From Fratercula arctica (lineage: Eukaryota; Chordata; Aves; Charadriiformes; Alcidae): a stretch of 64,000 bases of DNA. The stretch lies in the NCBI GenBank assembly GCA_947846985.1, contig CANTUZ010000001.1:147342447-147406446 (forward strand), written 5' to 3'. The notes under the pieces were generated by a model that worked only from the letters and a program-made list of their open reading frames with translations, did no database searches and had not been told where the DNA came from. Positions 1-11,248 of this stretch are shown here, piece after piece (the first letter of the stretch is position 1; every line of letters begins with the position of its first letter). The position numbers and the translations under genes were made by a program.

Positions 1-1737
1 GAAACATCAATAAATCATTCAATGAAGATATTATCAATAAAGGTAGGCTCAAGAGTAGTCTGCCATAAAACTGTGAGTGAAATTTATTGATGTATGATGT
101 CAAAAAGTCAAGTTGTTTAATGCTTATTTGTGTGTTGATCATCACAAAAGAGAAGCTTTCATCAGACAGCTACCATATCTAATTCCAGTCACAAAAGAGC
201 AAGATCTAAGTCTCCGAATAGAAAAAACCCTCCACAAATTAACAAGTATTAGTTAAATTCAATTGTTTTCCAATTGCCCAGACCTAATGAGCTTCATCCC
301 AGCCTAAATCTAAAGGTTTGGCTGATGAAATCTAGAGCTTTTAGCAGTTATTTTGAGAACTCATCAAGACCGGGTAAAGTATTAGACATCACATTTACCT
401 TTCTCTAGTCTTTTATTTTTTAAAAGACATGAAAGGAGAAGAAAGGGAATTAGAAACAGTCAGTTTAACTTCAATTTCTGGAACAAATTATGAAACATTT
501 GTAACTATATGGAAGGTAATTACTAATATCCAGCAGGGACTGGTTGTGAAAAAAAATCGTGTCACACCAATCTAATTTCTGTTTAGGACCTGTTAACAGG
601 CCTTGTGGAGAGAGAGGAAAGATGTTAGATGTTGTACAACTTGACTTCAGTAATGTATGTAACGTGCCCTTATGTGCCATAAATATCGAAAATTAGATGT
701 AAATGCAAACTGAAAGGAACACTATTTTAGAGATTACTTTCCAATATACAAACAATATTTGTTGCTGACCATGAAATATTGATATGTTAAGAAAAGTTAA
801 CACACAAAGTTATCCTTCCATTCTACTGAATAACTGGAAGGCTTCAGGCCTGGGTGCCCATTTCTGGATACCACATAGGGACTGATTAAAGTCCAAAGGG
901 AGCAATGGAAACTACGGGAGGACTCAAAAACACCATCCACAGGGGCCTACCAAAGGCACAGGCACTGATAATCGATTCTAGGCATCTTCCGTGTCAGAAG
1001 TCTCTGAATAGTAACAAGTTCATCCTTTCAATAAAGATACAGAAAAGCAGTAACTATCCCTACTTATTTCACATTTTAAGATCAATTCTATCTTATCTAC
1101 AGTGGAAAATTAATATTTTCTGTTGTGTGTGTTTCAATCAATCAGCCCAAAATGATTAGACACTGTCATGGCAATGTACAATTTCATACATATAAATGTA
1201 AGCAGATATACACACAAAACCATGTAGGTTAGTATGTCCTCAGAACAAGCCTAATTCTTTTATATTTCTTAGAACTGTCCTTATTTATGCTGAACTATAG
1301 AGGGTCAGCCTAAAATAGCTAGATCAGATAAAACAATCACCCCACGTGCTGCAGCCCAGTATGAGTGCTAACACTTTCCCATGAATAGGAACACCTCCAA
1401 TCTCTAGAAACAGGTTCTGCCTCATCCCCTGACCTCTAGCATGGTTAAAAGCCACTGCTTAGGCCTAACATCACATCAACATTGGATCTGTGAACTCAGA
1501 GCTAGGTGAGACCTCCATGTCCTACAGCTACTCTTTACCCTGCTCGCTCATTACCTAGTCTCCATATCCTCATAGTCTTTTCAATTAGCTACATCTGGTA
1601 GGGTCTGTATTCTTAAATTCACCATTAACAATTCACAGTTATTTAAAAAATAATAGACACTTAAAGACTTCTGTTTCCTCATTAATTACAGCTGGGATGC
1701 ATTGAAGTGTTTTAAGATGTGCCCTTTCTACATTGAA
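1..1737. other. AT-rich non-coding stretch, nothing recognised
   Basis: No repeat family, RNA gene or convincing exon is visible on either strand. The open frames here are short and show no family resemblance. The sequence has no long low-complexity tract. Confidence 0.6.
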
Positions 1738-2126
1738 AGCTAGACAGTGCCTGCCTTTTCAAACAGCCTGTTGTCCACGGGAAGATTTCTGCCCTGGACA
1801 ATTCCACTGAAGCCCAGAGCTGCCCTGTGAAGGGCTCCCCTTGTGAAGGGCAGGAGAAACTTTATAGGATCACGAATGTATTTCAAGATGCCAAGGTCTG
1901 CCCTCTGAGCTACATTATGGCAATGTACACTTTCGACTATGGCTGGATTTCTCATGGTGCCCCCTCCTCTCCCCTGTAACAGAGTCAGACTTCCAGAGAG
2001 AAGAACTTCCCTGTCGTGCCCTCAACTAATACTAGAGCTAAAACGCTCGCTGTTCGCAGGAATGACAGCTCAGCTAATTTCCTGCTATGTTGGCTCCAGC
2101 CCAGCTCTTTACCCCATCTCTGCCTG

Positions 2127-2139
2127 CACACACACACAC
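2127..2139. repeat. Short (CA)n microsatellite
   Basis: About six CA units run directly into CACG/CGCACC sequence and a short C run. It is a simple repeat without further content. Confidence 0.8.
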
Positions 2140-2341
2140 GCACGCACCCCCCTTTACCACCGCAGCAGCTGCAGAGTTGTGCCACCCCTAATTATTCCCA
2201 GCAGTGCCAAGCTAGAGGCACCGCTGTCACGGAGGATGGCAGCAGAGTGCAGAGCATGACAACAGCAGCAGCAGGTGGGCAGAGGAGAAAAGGCCAGATT
2301 ACTGTCTATGCGATTACTGTCATTTATCTCAAGTCAGGCAG

Positions 2342-2363
2342 AAGGCAGAGCGCGCTCTGCCTT
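2342..2363. other. Perfect 22-bp palindrome
   Basis: The arm AAGGCAGAGCG (2342-2352) is followed immediately by its exact reverse complement (2353-2363), with no spacer and a CGCG core. On a random model, a spacerless palindrome with 11-bp arms is expected about 0.015 times in 64 kb. It could be a dimeric factor site or a cruciform-prone site; no known motif matches the whole. Confidence 0.9.
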
Positions 2364-2870
2364 TGCTTGTTCCTTCCCTCTGTCGCTACAGAGCAATTCC
2401 TGAAAACACTGTAGAGAGATGTTATGCACTTGTTAAGCATTGGTTTAAGCACTGAAAACCACCGCAGTCAGAGCGAGTAATTGCCCCTCACAGCTGTCAC
2501 AGGTTTCTCTCAGACACAAGTGCTACGGGAAAACAAACAAGGAGATTCCAACGTTAGGACCAACTTGAAAACCTGTTGGATTTTTACAAGTGTATATATT
2601 TCTGTCTTTCAGTGTATTGGGCAGAGCGACATTTGAAATGTAAACACGAACTTTATCCTTACAGCTCTGCCTTCTCAGGGCAGCAGGACTGTGATGCTGT
2701 CAGGGCAGCTGCCTGCCGGGAAAGTTGCAGGAAAGGCGCTCGACTCCAGTGCGGAACCGCCAGCGCACAGGCAAGAAAGGAATCACTCCTCTCTAATGCT
2801 GGGTTCAGTCTAAAACATGCTTTTACATCTGGTTCCCATCTTTGCTAATTCTTCTCTCTTTTCTCCCTGA

Positions 2871-4000
2871 TATTTAACAGGGTAATATTCTGTCATAGCT
2901 AAGTGTTTTCAATTCTGGCTGTCAAATTTCTAAATGAAATCCATATATTTAAAAGCATACGGATTTATGTATCAATGCTTTATACAAAAATGTCATTTCT
3001 GAATCTTAAAACAGACTTTCTAAGTTTAGCCAGAAAGCTTAACACCATCACAAACACAGTCTTCATTGCAACGCATACTTTCCTCCTTCAAAACTGGATC
3101 CAAACTTTGCTCCTTGGCCTCATCATTAGGTTAAAAACAGATGATAAAATAAGAGTTAGCTAAAGCCTGTGTCCATATGAAATATAAATCTATTTTGAGC
3201 CCCAAAAATGTTCCATATGCCCTGATTTTCATTCCATTGGTTTTGAATCAGAAGCGAAATCGAGAAAAGATTTGATTTTGGGGGAAAAGTTTTTCCTTTC
3301 CACATTAAGGGAGCAGAAAACTGTATAGCCCACATGAGGTTTAACAAAAGCCTACTGAATATATCTGTGGACCTCTTGAGGTTTTTTTTTCATCACCTGT
3401 TCAGACAGAGGGAGGGGAAGAATAAATGCATCTCAGAGGCGGCTGCATGAATCCAAGACAATATGCATGAAAAATGTAGGAGCATTTAAAATGTATTGCA
3501 ATACTCATTTGTCTACCAGCTATCTAAGATTTTCAGGGCTGCCAGTTTCATGCAAAGACAGCCTACTTATTGAAAGCAGAACTTTTTTCCTTCTGTAGTT
3601 CGTAGTATGTTCTGCTGTAAAACCAGGCAGTTAGAAAGCTCCATGTTAGACTATTAAGAAGGAAGCTCCTGATAGACAAAACATTCAGAAATCACTATTA
3701 ACATGGGTTAAGCGTTGTCCATTTTTAGTCAACAGTGTAAACAGAGAGGCTTCACCTCATACCACATACACCCCACTGCTAAACAACTATCTTGCGGTTG
3801 CATGTGCCACTCTGCCCTGAGAGTGCACAAAAGCCCTTGAAAAGACCAACATGAAGTGTTTTCAGTCTGTTCTGGAATTAGAAAGTAGTTCCTTAATTCC
3901 TGACGCCGTTGCCAATCTTCATCACCAGCCTGCCATTACATTTGCAAGGTAAACAAGTAGTCAGTGTATGAAAGCCCATTTAATGAAGCTCCGAGCACTG
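2871..4000. other. Non-coding stretch, nothing recognised
   Basis: AT-rich unique sequence. I see no mobile element signature and no exon with splice signals that I would defend. Confidence 0.55.
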
Positions 4001-5077
4001 GGTTGACAGAGTTACACTTTATTTTTTTGCAGCTCCGGGAACTCTTCCATGCTTTCCAGCAACAGGGCCTGAACATCACCAGCAAGATTTTTGCAAGACA
4101 AGCCCAATGAACACAGAGAGGTGGTCTTCCTAGGGCCTTCATGTGTCACCCTATCTTCTGTACAACCGCCCGCTGAAGATGGCTATCTACGAGAGCAACA
4201 GGGCAATGCTTGTGAAGCGTGTGTAGAAGCTGGGAGAGTGAGGGAGGTTAGGAATGCTGAGACTCCTAAATGCAGCTTCTCCCTCCAGCCCCAGATTTCA
4301 CAGATACGTAGGGCCTGTAATGCTAACAGTAGTAACTGTGCCTAAAGGTGCATCCCTGCTTAGCTCCGACAGGGATGAGCAAAAACTCCCATACAAGCAC
4401 ACACCACAGCCTGTGCAGCTGGACCAGAAAGCTAAAGGATACCGCCTGCTCCACCTTCCCCAGTAAGTCGTCTGGCACTTACACCGTGATTGATTTGAGA
4501 CAGAAAGCACATACACAAAGGATAATTTCCCAGTTCCTCAGTCCGTGTGTAGTCTCTGTCCTGCTCTCCCTCGTGTGAGGGGGACATCCCCAGCCCTCCC
4601 CTGACCTCCTCCTCCCACCGCACCCAGGCTGGAGGAAAATGCCCTGCCAGCACTGTATCACAGAGGCAGCAAGAGCTGAAGCCACCAGTGAGAGGAGGGA
4701 TTGACGGCCAGGAGACACAGCTGCACGTCAGGGAGGTTAAGGGCAGGGTCCAGAGAGTGCACTAACTGTGGCCAGAGACAGCATTTAGCCAAAGCAGCCT
4801 GACTAAAGATGCTGCACACAGGGGATCAAAGGCACAGCCTGTCTCATTGCCTGGAGCAATTGGCTGCAAAGGGGTCTCAGAAAGTACACGGAGCTGTGGC
4901 TTTCCAGCTCTGCCGGCTGCTCACCAGGAGGGAAAGGGGGAGGTTTCCCCCTGCTGCAGGGCTCCCGGGAGCACCTTGCCTTCCCCATGCACCCACCAGG
5001 CATCTCGGCTTCCACCCTGCCAGCTTATGCCATTAGCCCGATTAGCAATAATTAAGGGACTGATTGAGTTTGAAGCT

Positions 5078-5127
5078 GGGGGGGGGGAACACAAACCAAA
5101 AAAACCCAAACCAAACAACCCAACACC
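5078..5127 (+). repeat. G10 run followed by A/C-only tract
   Basis: Ten G residues (5078-5087) are followed by 40 bases made only of A and C, with repeated AAACC-type units. Similar A/C-only tracts occur at 10785-10832, 11220-11248 and 21489-21565. Confidence 0.85.
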
Positions 5128-5234
5128 TCTCGGGTAACGTCATATCTGCCTCCTCCTCGACATATTAACTCCAGATACCACAAGCTGCTGCTTTCAGTCT
5201 GCATAAGATAAAAGGTGCGACAAGCCGACCTGAG

Positions 5235-5276
5235 GTTGCCATGGCGACCAAAAATCTTTCGCAGTGCCATGGTAAC
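5235..5276 (+). promoter_or_regulatory. Two tandem RFX/X-box-like motifs
   Basis: The family consensus is GTNRCC, 0-3 bases, RGYAAC. The first motif, GTTGCC-AT-GGCGAC at 5235-5248, fits at all but one position (G for A in the right half). The second, at 5263-5276, has a perfect right half GGTAAC and the same AT centre, but its left half is AGTGCC. The two centres are 28 bp apart. RFX factors bind such sites as dimers in promoters of ciliary and neural genes. Occupancy here is unproven, and no adjacent gene is visible in the window. Confidence 0.4.
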
Positions 5277-5345
5277 TGACTCCGGGATGTGCTATGAAAA
5301 GCTGACTGCACACCCTAGTTGAGCTGTTTCGTATTTTTAAACCAA

Positions 5346-5365
5346 TTAACTGAGAGTTCAGTTAA
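5346..5365. other. Short inverted repeat (8-bp arms, 4-nt loop)
   Basis: TTAACTGA (5346-5353) and TCAGTTAA (5358-5365) are exact reverse complements around GAGT. An inverted repeat of this size is expected by chance roughly once per spacer length in 64 kb, so it is noted only because it lies 70 bp from the X-box pair. Confidence 0.7.
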
Positions 5366-5780
5366 ATTAGTTTCTGTTTAAAGAAAGGCACTGTCAAAAT
5401 GTAAGATATATTAGTTGGTATCTTTTTTCTTAGCAAAACAGAAGAAAACAAAGCCTTAGGGATATTTACCAAGGTCCATTTGATGGTTTTTGAAAATCAA
5501 AAGCCTTATCTTTGCACGTAAGAAATTCAATTTTTATAAATTATACTGAATTAGAAGGAAAAGGTTGAGCAGCTCTAAATCAGCTTCCTTTAGGGCAGAA
5601 TGCCATACTCCTTGCATGTCCAAGTCCCTGACATCACTGGAAGTTTTGAATGGATAAGAAGTAAGCTTCTAGAGGAGAATAAATAAGGTTTCAGTAAAAT
5701 ATTTAAGATAAACATTATACAGCTGTGACAGCAGCTGGGCATGATACAGCAAGCATCATCCACATGCATACTCAGGTCAG
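5366..5780. other. Non-coding stretch, nothing recognised
   Basis: AT-rich unique sequence without a repeat signature or recognisable exon. Confidence 0.55.
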
Positions 5781-5875
5781 TGAGAATGGAAATTCTCAGT
5801 CTGCCCTTTGACTTCTCTGTGCCTCTGTTTCCCTACTTTAGTGAGCAGTGATTGCTCCCTGTCTTTACAGTATCC
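5781..5875 (+). mobile_element. Probable ancient MIR/L2-type fossil
   Basis: The stretch ACTTCTCTGTGCCTCTGTTT, followed by CCCTA (about 5811-5835), closely resembles the shared MIR/L2 segment that reads 'ctctgtgcctcagtttccc' in those families. The flanks are too decayed to set the boundaries. A 7-bp hairpin (TGAGAAT, GGAA, ATTCTCA at 5781-5798) precedes it and may be unrelated. MIR and L2 are inactive in birds and survive only as fragments like this. Sub-family cannot be decided by eye. Confidence 0.4.
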
Positions 5876-5880
5876 TGTGA

Positions 5881-7037
5881 TACCAGTGGACTGAAAAAAT
5901 CCCAGATATCATCAGTAGGCATTCCAATTCTTTTTTTTCTCTCCCCGCCCCTGCTGAATTTTGAGCACATGCATTACAAATATATGCTCCTTACCGTGAA
6001 ACTTGATATCCAGAGCTTTCTGCACATGAGGTTACCAGTGGTAAACCAGGAGTTTCCAAGATGCTGCTTCACCCTCTGACGACAGACATGCAGTATGTGG
6101 GTGCTGTTGCTTCAGGTTAGTGAGCAAGGAATACAGCATGGCTTAATCTTTCCCACACGACTAAGAAATAATGAAAGTGGACAGGCACAGGAGAAGTAAT
6201 GAATCTACAATAATACACTCTCCAGGGCAATGCCGAAAAGACTAAGCAACACCTGGGGAATACCTGCCGGTGCCACATGCAGTGTTTGCAATACTGTCTC
6301 CATAAGCCAAGGTGAAGAGAGCTCATGTCAACAGCCATGTTCCCATGCTTCCTCAAGTGCTTCCCAGAAAAGTCTGCTAATTCAGAAATTTGGTTTGAAT
6401 CCAATTAATGTATTTTGGGGGTCGGAAATCTGGCCCTCAAAAACGAGAAGAGTTATGAAAAAATAAAGCACATTTTGTTCATTTCAGGGATGTAGGTGGC
6501 AGAGCTCTCCTACTGAAATTGTGTAAAAGACTGTCCTTGTTTGACTCGGTTGTAAATGGATACCTGGGCATTTGTGCTGTGGACTGAAAACTGGGCAGGT
6601 GCAGTAGCAGTCACACAGCACTCCAGGTAATGAGAGAGGTGAAGCCAATCTTGTCTCACTTCGAGGTTTGCCTTTTACTTGTTTGCCAGTGCTTCAAACT
6701 CATTTTTACCTTAGCAAAACCTTCAGCCAGAAACGTCCCAGGAAGCCAGCAGTAAATACTGCACTGCCACTCTAGGCTCCCAGCAAGTGTCATAAGAGAG
6801 GCCAGACAGAAGAACAGTGATTCTGGAAGTTTTGATTTGGAAACTACCGCTGCTAATAAACAGCCTGTAATAACTAAGAACATTTTCTCTGAGTTTAAAG
6901 TGAGCAAACTCAGGTTTCTATATAAGGCAGCTACTGCATCAGGAGAAGATGTACTGAGTAGATCTAAAAAAAAACACCCCTACAGTCTGTCTTTGTTCAG
7001 AAGACAATTTGTCTCTTAGTTTTAGTTATTCTGCAAT
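5881..7037. other. Non-coding stretch, nothing recognised
   Basis: Unique AT-rich sequence. No element ends, RNA gene or supported exon were seen. Confidence 0.55.
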
Positions 7038-7055
7038 AAAAAAAAAAAAAAAAAA
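7038..7055 (+). repeat. A18 homopolymer
   Basis: Eighteen A residues follow CTGCAAT, giving an AATAAA hexamer at the junction. I could not identify a retroposed gene upstream, so it is called as a simple homopolymer rather than a processed pseudogene tail. Confidence 0.85.
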
Positions 7056-10000
7056 GGGAAAAAAATCCCATTGCATTAAATACACAGAAAGATTATTTTG
7101 TCAGAATTAATGTAAGGCACATTCCTGCAGTATCACAAAAAGCCATGCAGAGAGAGAAAGGGACCTCTTACACAAGAAAAATACAAGGCAGATACTACAG
7201 TAAACATGTTGCAATCACCATGGAAATACACCCCCCTAAAGTTTTTGGCAGGTATTTAAACAGCAAGTCAATAGTCTGGGCAAAAGACATCTAGAGTACA
7301 AGGTAGAACTCATAGGTCTCCTTCCCCTCCAAAAGAGGGAACACTTGCTAGGAGATAAATGTTATGGGCATTGAATATTAAAAATGGGTGTGTAAAGAGT
7401 GCCAAGGAAGCAGATAGAAGATATTTTGATGGCAACTAGTGGAGAACGCAGCATTGGCTGATCAGCAGCAGGAATCCATCTCAGAGTTTTTCAAGAGATG
7501 CTAAAAATATTCATGAGTATAAGATGCCAAACCAGCTAGCTAGTCGAGGAGAAGCAAGAACAAAAGAGGAAAAATCCCAACATGTTACAGAGGCAACTTA
7601 TAAAGGAGAAGCCAGCAGAAAAAGCAAACTAAGTGAGAAGGCACTCCCATCTCCAGCTGATATTCAGTTCTGCCTTTTATTTGCTGTACAATTTATTTAG
7701 AAAAGGTTTTCTAAACACTTCACTGAAAGTAAATTTGTGGAATAGGCATTTGGTGTTAGAACAGATTCTTCAAAGAGGTTCCACATTGCAGAGACAAGTG
7801 GTCTAAACATAGGGTTTAACCACATATGCTTAAATGTAGTCTTATCTCAACGTTTTGTACACTGTTACTCCAGGGACAACTTTTAGTGGTTATCCTCTGT
7901 TGTGCATAACTACATCCTCAATTCTATTAAAAAAAAAAAAAGTAAATTCACATTCTGGGTGGCTTTCCTTTTAGCTGTCTAGGATGCTAGTTAAGTTTGT
8001 CTTAAACCAAATGATTAATAAGAGATTTAAGCACATGTCAGACTGAAGTACAGATTGAAATATTGGCTGGGAGGACAGATCTGTGCTTCACTAATGAACC
8101 TACAGAAACCAAGTCTTATTTTGTACCGTAGATTATATTTCTTGAGATTCAGAATTAAATAACAGACGGAGATAGATGAAGTATGCCTGTCCCTGAAAAT
8201 AGCTACCCATTCTTCTTTATCATATTATAAAGTCAAACATACTCTTCTGAAAATATCCTGCGTCCTGAATTGCTGTTAGCTATGTGGGGAATTGCCTGCA
8301 AGTTCTTTGTGTACTATGAATGTTCTAGAAGCGGAAGCTTTCCAGATGCAAGAGAAATGACCAACAAGGAGATTAATAAGAAAATTCACATCTCCATTTC
8401 TTCCTCTCCTGACTAAATACAATGCTAATTGATGGTTAGGAAACACCAAATGATGAAAATATTACTCACTTTGAAGACACAGAAATGTCATTTTAAAGAG
8501 CTATCATTTTGGCATAGGCAAATGCTGTCATAACCAAAAAGAAATTACGTGGACTTTCATTCTCATCTGAAACAAATCTCAAAATTTCCACAGCTATTTT
8601 TAGATCAGTCAGGAGCCCCACATTTATGCTATTCGCAAGTTTCTACACTTCACTGCTAATCCTCAAAATACCATGAAAAATGTTACTGTCAAAACACTCT
8701 AGCCTGCTTAGAAAGAGGTGATTTCCCAAGTTATTACAGGGAAGTGTGTTCCCTTGAGATTTCAAGCACAGTGCCAACGGCAGAAGCCTGTAACTATAGT
8801 CTCTTCTGAGAAGATGCTATTACCATTTGGCTTTTCAGCAAAATACATCAAGGTATGGTCTGCCACCATTTACACCCAAAATCCCACCAACACCTAGGAG
8901 CTCGGTCAGGTATGACTAAGGGTAGAATTTCCCTTGTAGTGTTTCATCAAATTATCTGACTTTACCACTCTTTTCTTTTCATCTACCCTGACATTTTACC
9001 TGTTTACACTAAATGCATGTTAAGAACTGTATCAACAGCAAAAGGGCAACTGGCTGACCCTGTACTATGCATTAGCAATCCCTACCATCACTTTAAGCAC
9101 GCAAATGAGCAACATCAGCTAAAAGAAAAGAAGTGACAGAGGTTGTGGTTTGTTGCTTGCTTTCCCCCCCTCCCCTTGCTTCATTTTGTGCTAGAAAAAT
9201 CAAAGGAACGCTTCACAAACCAACGTCCAGGAAAGGGCAAGAAAACTTTCTTAAAGGCCTGTTTGGTGAAAAAATAGTACCTCCAGGTACATTACTACGG
9301 AAAAATTGTCATCCTGAGCTGCTCCCTCCAGAGCCAGCCGGAAATTAGTCATGGGCAAACCACAAATACCTTGAAGGTTCAGACGGGCATTCAGAATGTC
9401 TGATACTTATCATAATCCCTTGAGTCTGCAGAATAGTCTTTATTGTGGTTTCTTGATGCTTCTATACAAAGCATAGGGATATGAATAATATGAAAAATTA
9501 AGGCAAAAGAGTGTCTGAACATTTTTGAATTACAAAAAGAGCTCCATCTGAGTTTTGTGGGAGGATTGCAGTTAGCTCTTATTTTATCTAAACTGGCTTA
9601 TATATCCTAAACTGCTTTCATGGCAGGACTATTTGGAACTCTTATAATCCTTTAAACTATGTACACTACCTTAATCAGATTCTAACCTGATCTCTCAAGA
9701 CTCTGAAGTACCATTTTATAGTACAGTACAACAACAAAAAAATAGATATTTTTGTGTGTGCTGGCAGAGATTTCACTGATTTCAGAAAAAAAAAGGCAAA
9801 AAATGGTCACAAACAATCATTACCTTTTTCTTTCCCTTTAACATGGGAATAAAATTATAGCAAAATAGTAAGTCTTATAGCAGTGACTCAAGAGAAAGAA
9901 TCACTGCTGTGTGCAATGCACTACAACATCAGATTATAAGAAAAATGAGAAATAGCCAGAAAGACTTCTACAGCCTACCTCTCAGAGCACAGAGACATGA

Positions 10001-10784
10001 AAGAGAATATAATAGTAACCGTTCTTATTACACCATTCACATACTAAATTTCACCCACTGGACTATATTCAAAACATTACTCAACCAAAATAGGTTTCAT
10101 AGAAACACACAACATGGGCATATTTTTCCATGGGTTATCAAAACTGTAGCAGTGCTCACGGATCTGAGAAAGTAACTAATACATTATGCAAAATATAAGC
10201 GAATAACCATCAGTTCAGAAAAATACTTTAATGATGAAAACAAAAGTCTCTAACCCTGATAGATCGGTCTCCTAGAAAGAATATTGATGTGTATGTTCCC
10301 AGGGGAATTCCGTGTTACAAAAAGGAATTTCAAACCAGAGCTGGTGCAATGATGTATATCAGCAGGGGAATAAAAGGAATAGGGAACTGAAGCAAAGCAA
10401 AGAAAAAAGAGCTATCATACCAGGCCCAATCATCTTCTCCTAAGAAAGTTTCTCATATAAAAAGTTTCTATGATCGATTTTTTTGCTCCATACAACAACA
10501 ACAACAAAAGACAGTTCATCTGAAAACAAGAAATGATTCCTTCACCATGTTCCTAAGGACAATCCCTCTATGAATTCAGTGACAGAGAAACTATTGTACG
10601 TGGAGCCACAAAAAGTTTATATAAGCAATATTTAAATCTTTGCACTAGCGCAATACTAAATATACTTGCTTATCTAGTTTGGTGTCTTCTCTGCACAATC
10701 CATTTATTTCTTGTAAAAGATCTGCTGAGCTTATCTGAAAATAATCTGTCATTGAAAAGTGGCCTCTTGCTTTTTTTGGAAAAG
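7056..10784. other. Non-coding stretch with one A13 run
   Basis: Unique AT-rich sequence. An A13 run lies at 7929-7941. Open frames are at most 88 codons and unrecognisable. No transposon signature was seen. Confidence 0.55.
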
Positions 10785-10832
10785 AAACAAAACCAAACCA
10801 AACCAAAAAAAACCCCACAAAACCCAAAACAC
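10785..10832 (+). repeat. 48-base A/C-only tract
   Basis: Forty-eight consecutive bases contain only A and C, with repeated CCAAA units at the start and AAACCC-type units later. It is a degenerate simple repeat. Confidence 0.85.
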
Positions 10833-11219
10833 TAAAAGTTTTTAAATTATTCTTTATCTATAAACTGCCAAAAATGTCAGAATTTTACATGGAGAAGTCA
10901 GAAGAGTGGAGAAAAAAGTAGTTGAAACAGACAACGTAATCTGCTGCGTAGTTCTACTGGTAAATCAGGCTGTGTAGAGTGACATGTTGCAGGTACATCC
11001 CAGTTCCTTGCAGTTTATCACTATTATGGAACAAACTAAAAAGTAATCTCTCTTTAGAGTCTAAAATTTACTGTTTGAAGCAATAGTCCAGATAATGGCA
11101 CAAGTTTAAAAAGAGGGAAATTCCAGAAAACCACAAAGCTAAGTACTTCAAAACTTAAAGTACCTTTGAAGACGTGATTTGCCTTTAACATAATAAATTG
11201 TACTGTTTTTGATATGTAG

Positions 11220-11248
11220 AAAACCAAACAAAAAACCCCACCCCAAAC
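11220..11248 (+). repeat. 29-base A/C-only tract
   Basis: Twenty-nine bases of A and C only, with A6 and C4 runs. It is the same type as the tract at 10785-10832. Confidence 0.8.

Larger units (their letters stand above)
1738..2870. promoter_or_regulatory. GC-richer block with palindrome; candidate regulatory element
   Basis: This block is visibly richer in G and C than its flanks. It holds a CA run (2127-2139), several CAG/GCA triplets (about 2163-2275), repeated TGACAG/CTGTCA motifs of the TALE/MEIS type (for example 2064, 2224, 2317 and 2495 regions) and a perfect 22-bp palindrome at 2342-2363. A 10-bp direct repeat, TGTGAAGGGC, occurs at 1826-1835 and 1842-1851. Overlapping open frames of up to 132 codons in this block have no recognisable domain and are probably a by-product of fewer A/T stop codons. 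A regulatory role is inferred from composition and motifs only. It could also be an unannotated first exon or simply GC-richer neutral sequence. Confidence 0.25.
4001..5400. promoter_or_regulatory. GC-richer block with RFX-type sites; candidate promoter or enhancer
   Basis: Base composition rises from about 4.1 kb and is highest around 4.55-5.02 kb. The block contains a G10 run (5078-5087) leading into an A/C-only tract (5088-5127), a CRE-like half site ACGTCA (5137-5142), two X-box-like motifs (5235-5248 and 5264-5276) and a hairpin (5346-5365). Several 70-96 codon open frames overlap on both strands here. None shows a domain, and frames open on both strands at once argue for composition rather than coding. 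No TATA box or clear transcription start can be assigned. The regulatory role is an inference. Confidence 0.25.

Noticed and set aside
2016..2414. 132-codon open frame in the GC-richer block
   Set aside because: Other frames on both strands are open here too, and it crosses the CA repeat and the palindrome; explained by fewer A/T stop codons.
7020..7055. AATAAA joined to an A18 run, as in a processed pseudogene tail
   Set aside because: No recognisable coding sequence upstream, and the AATAAA overlaps the A run itself.
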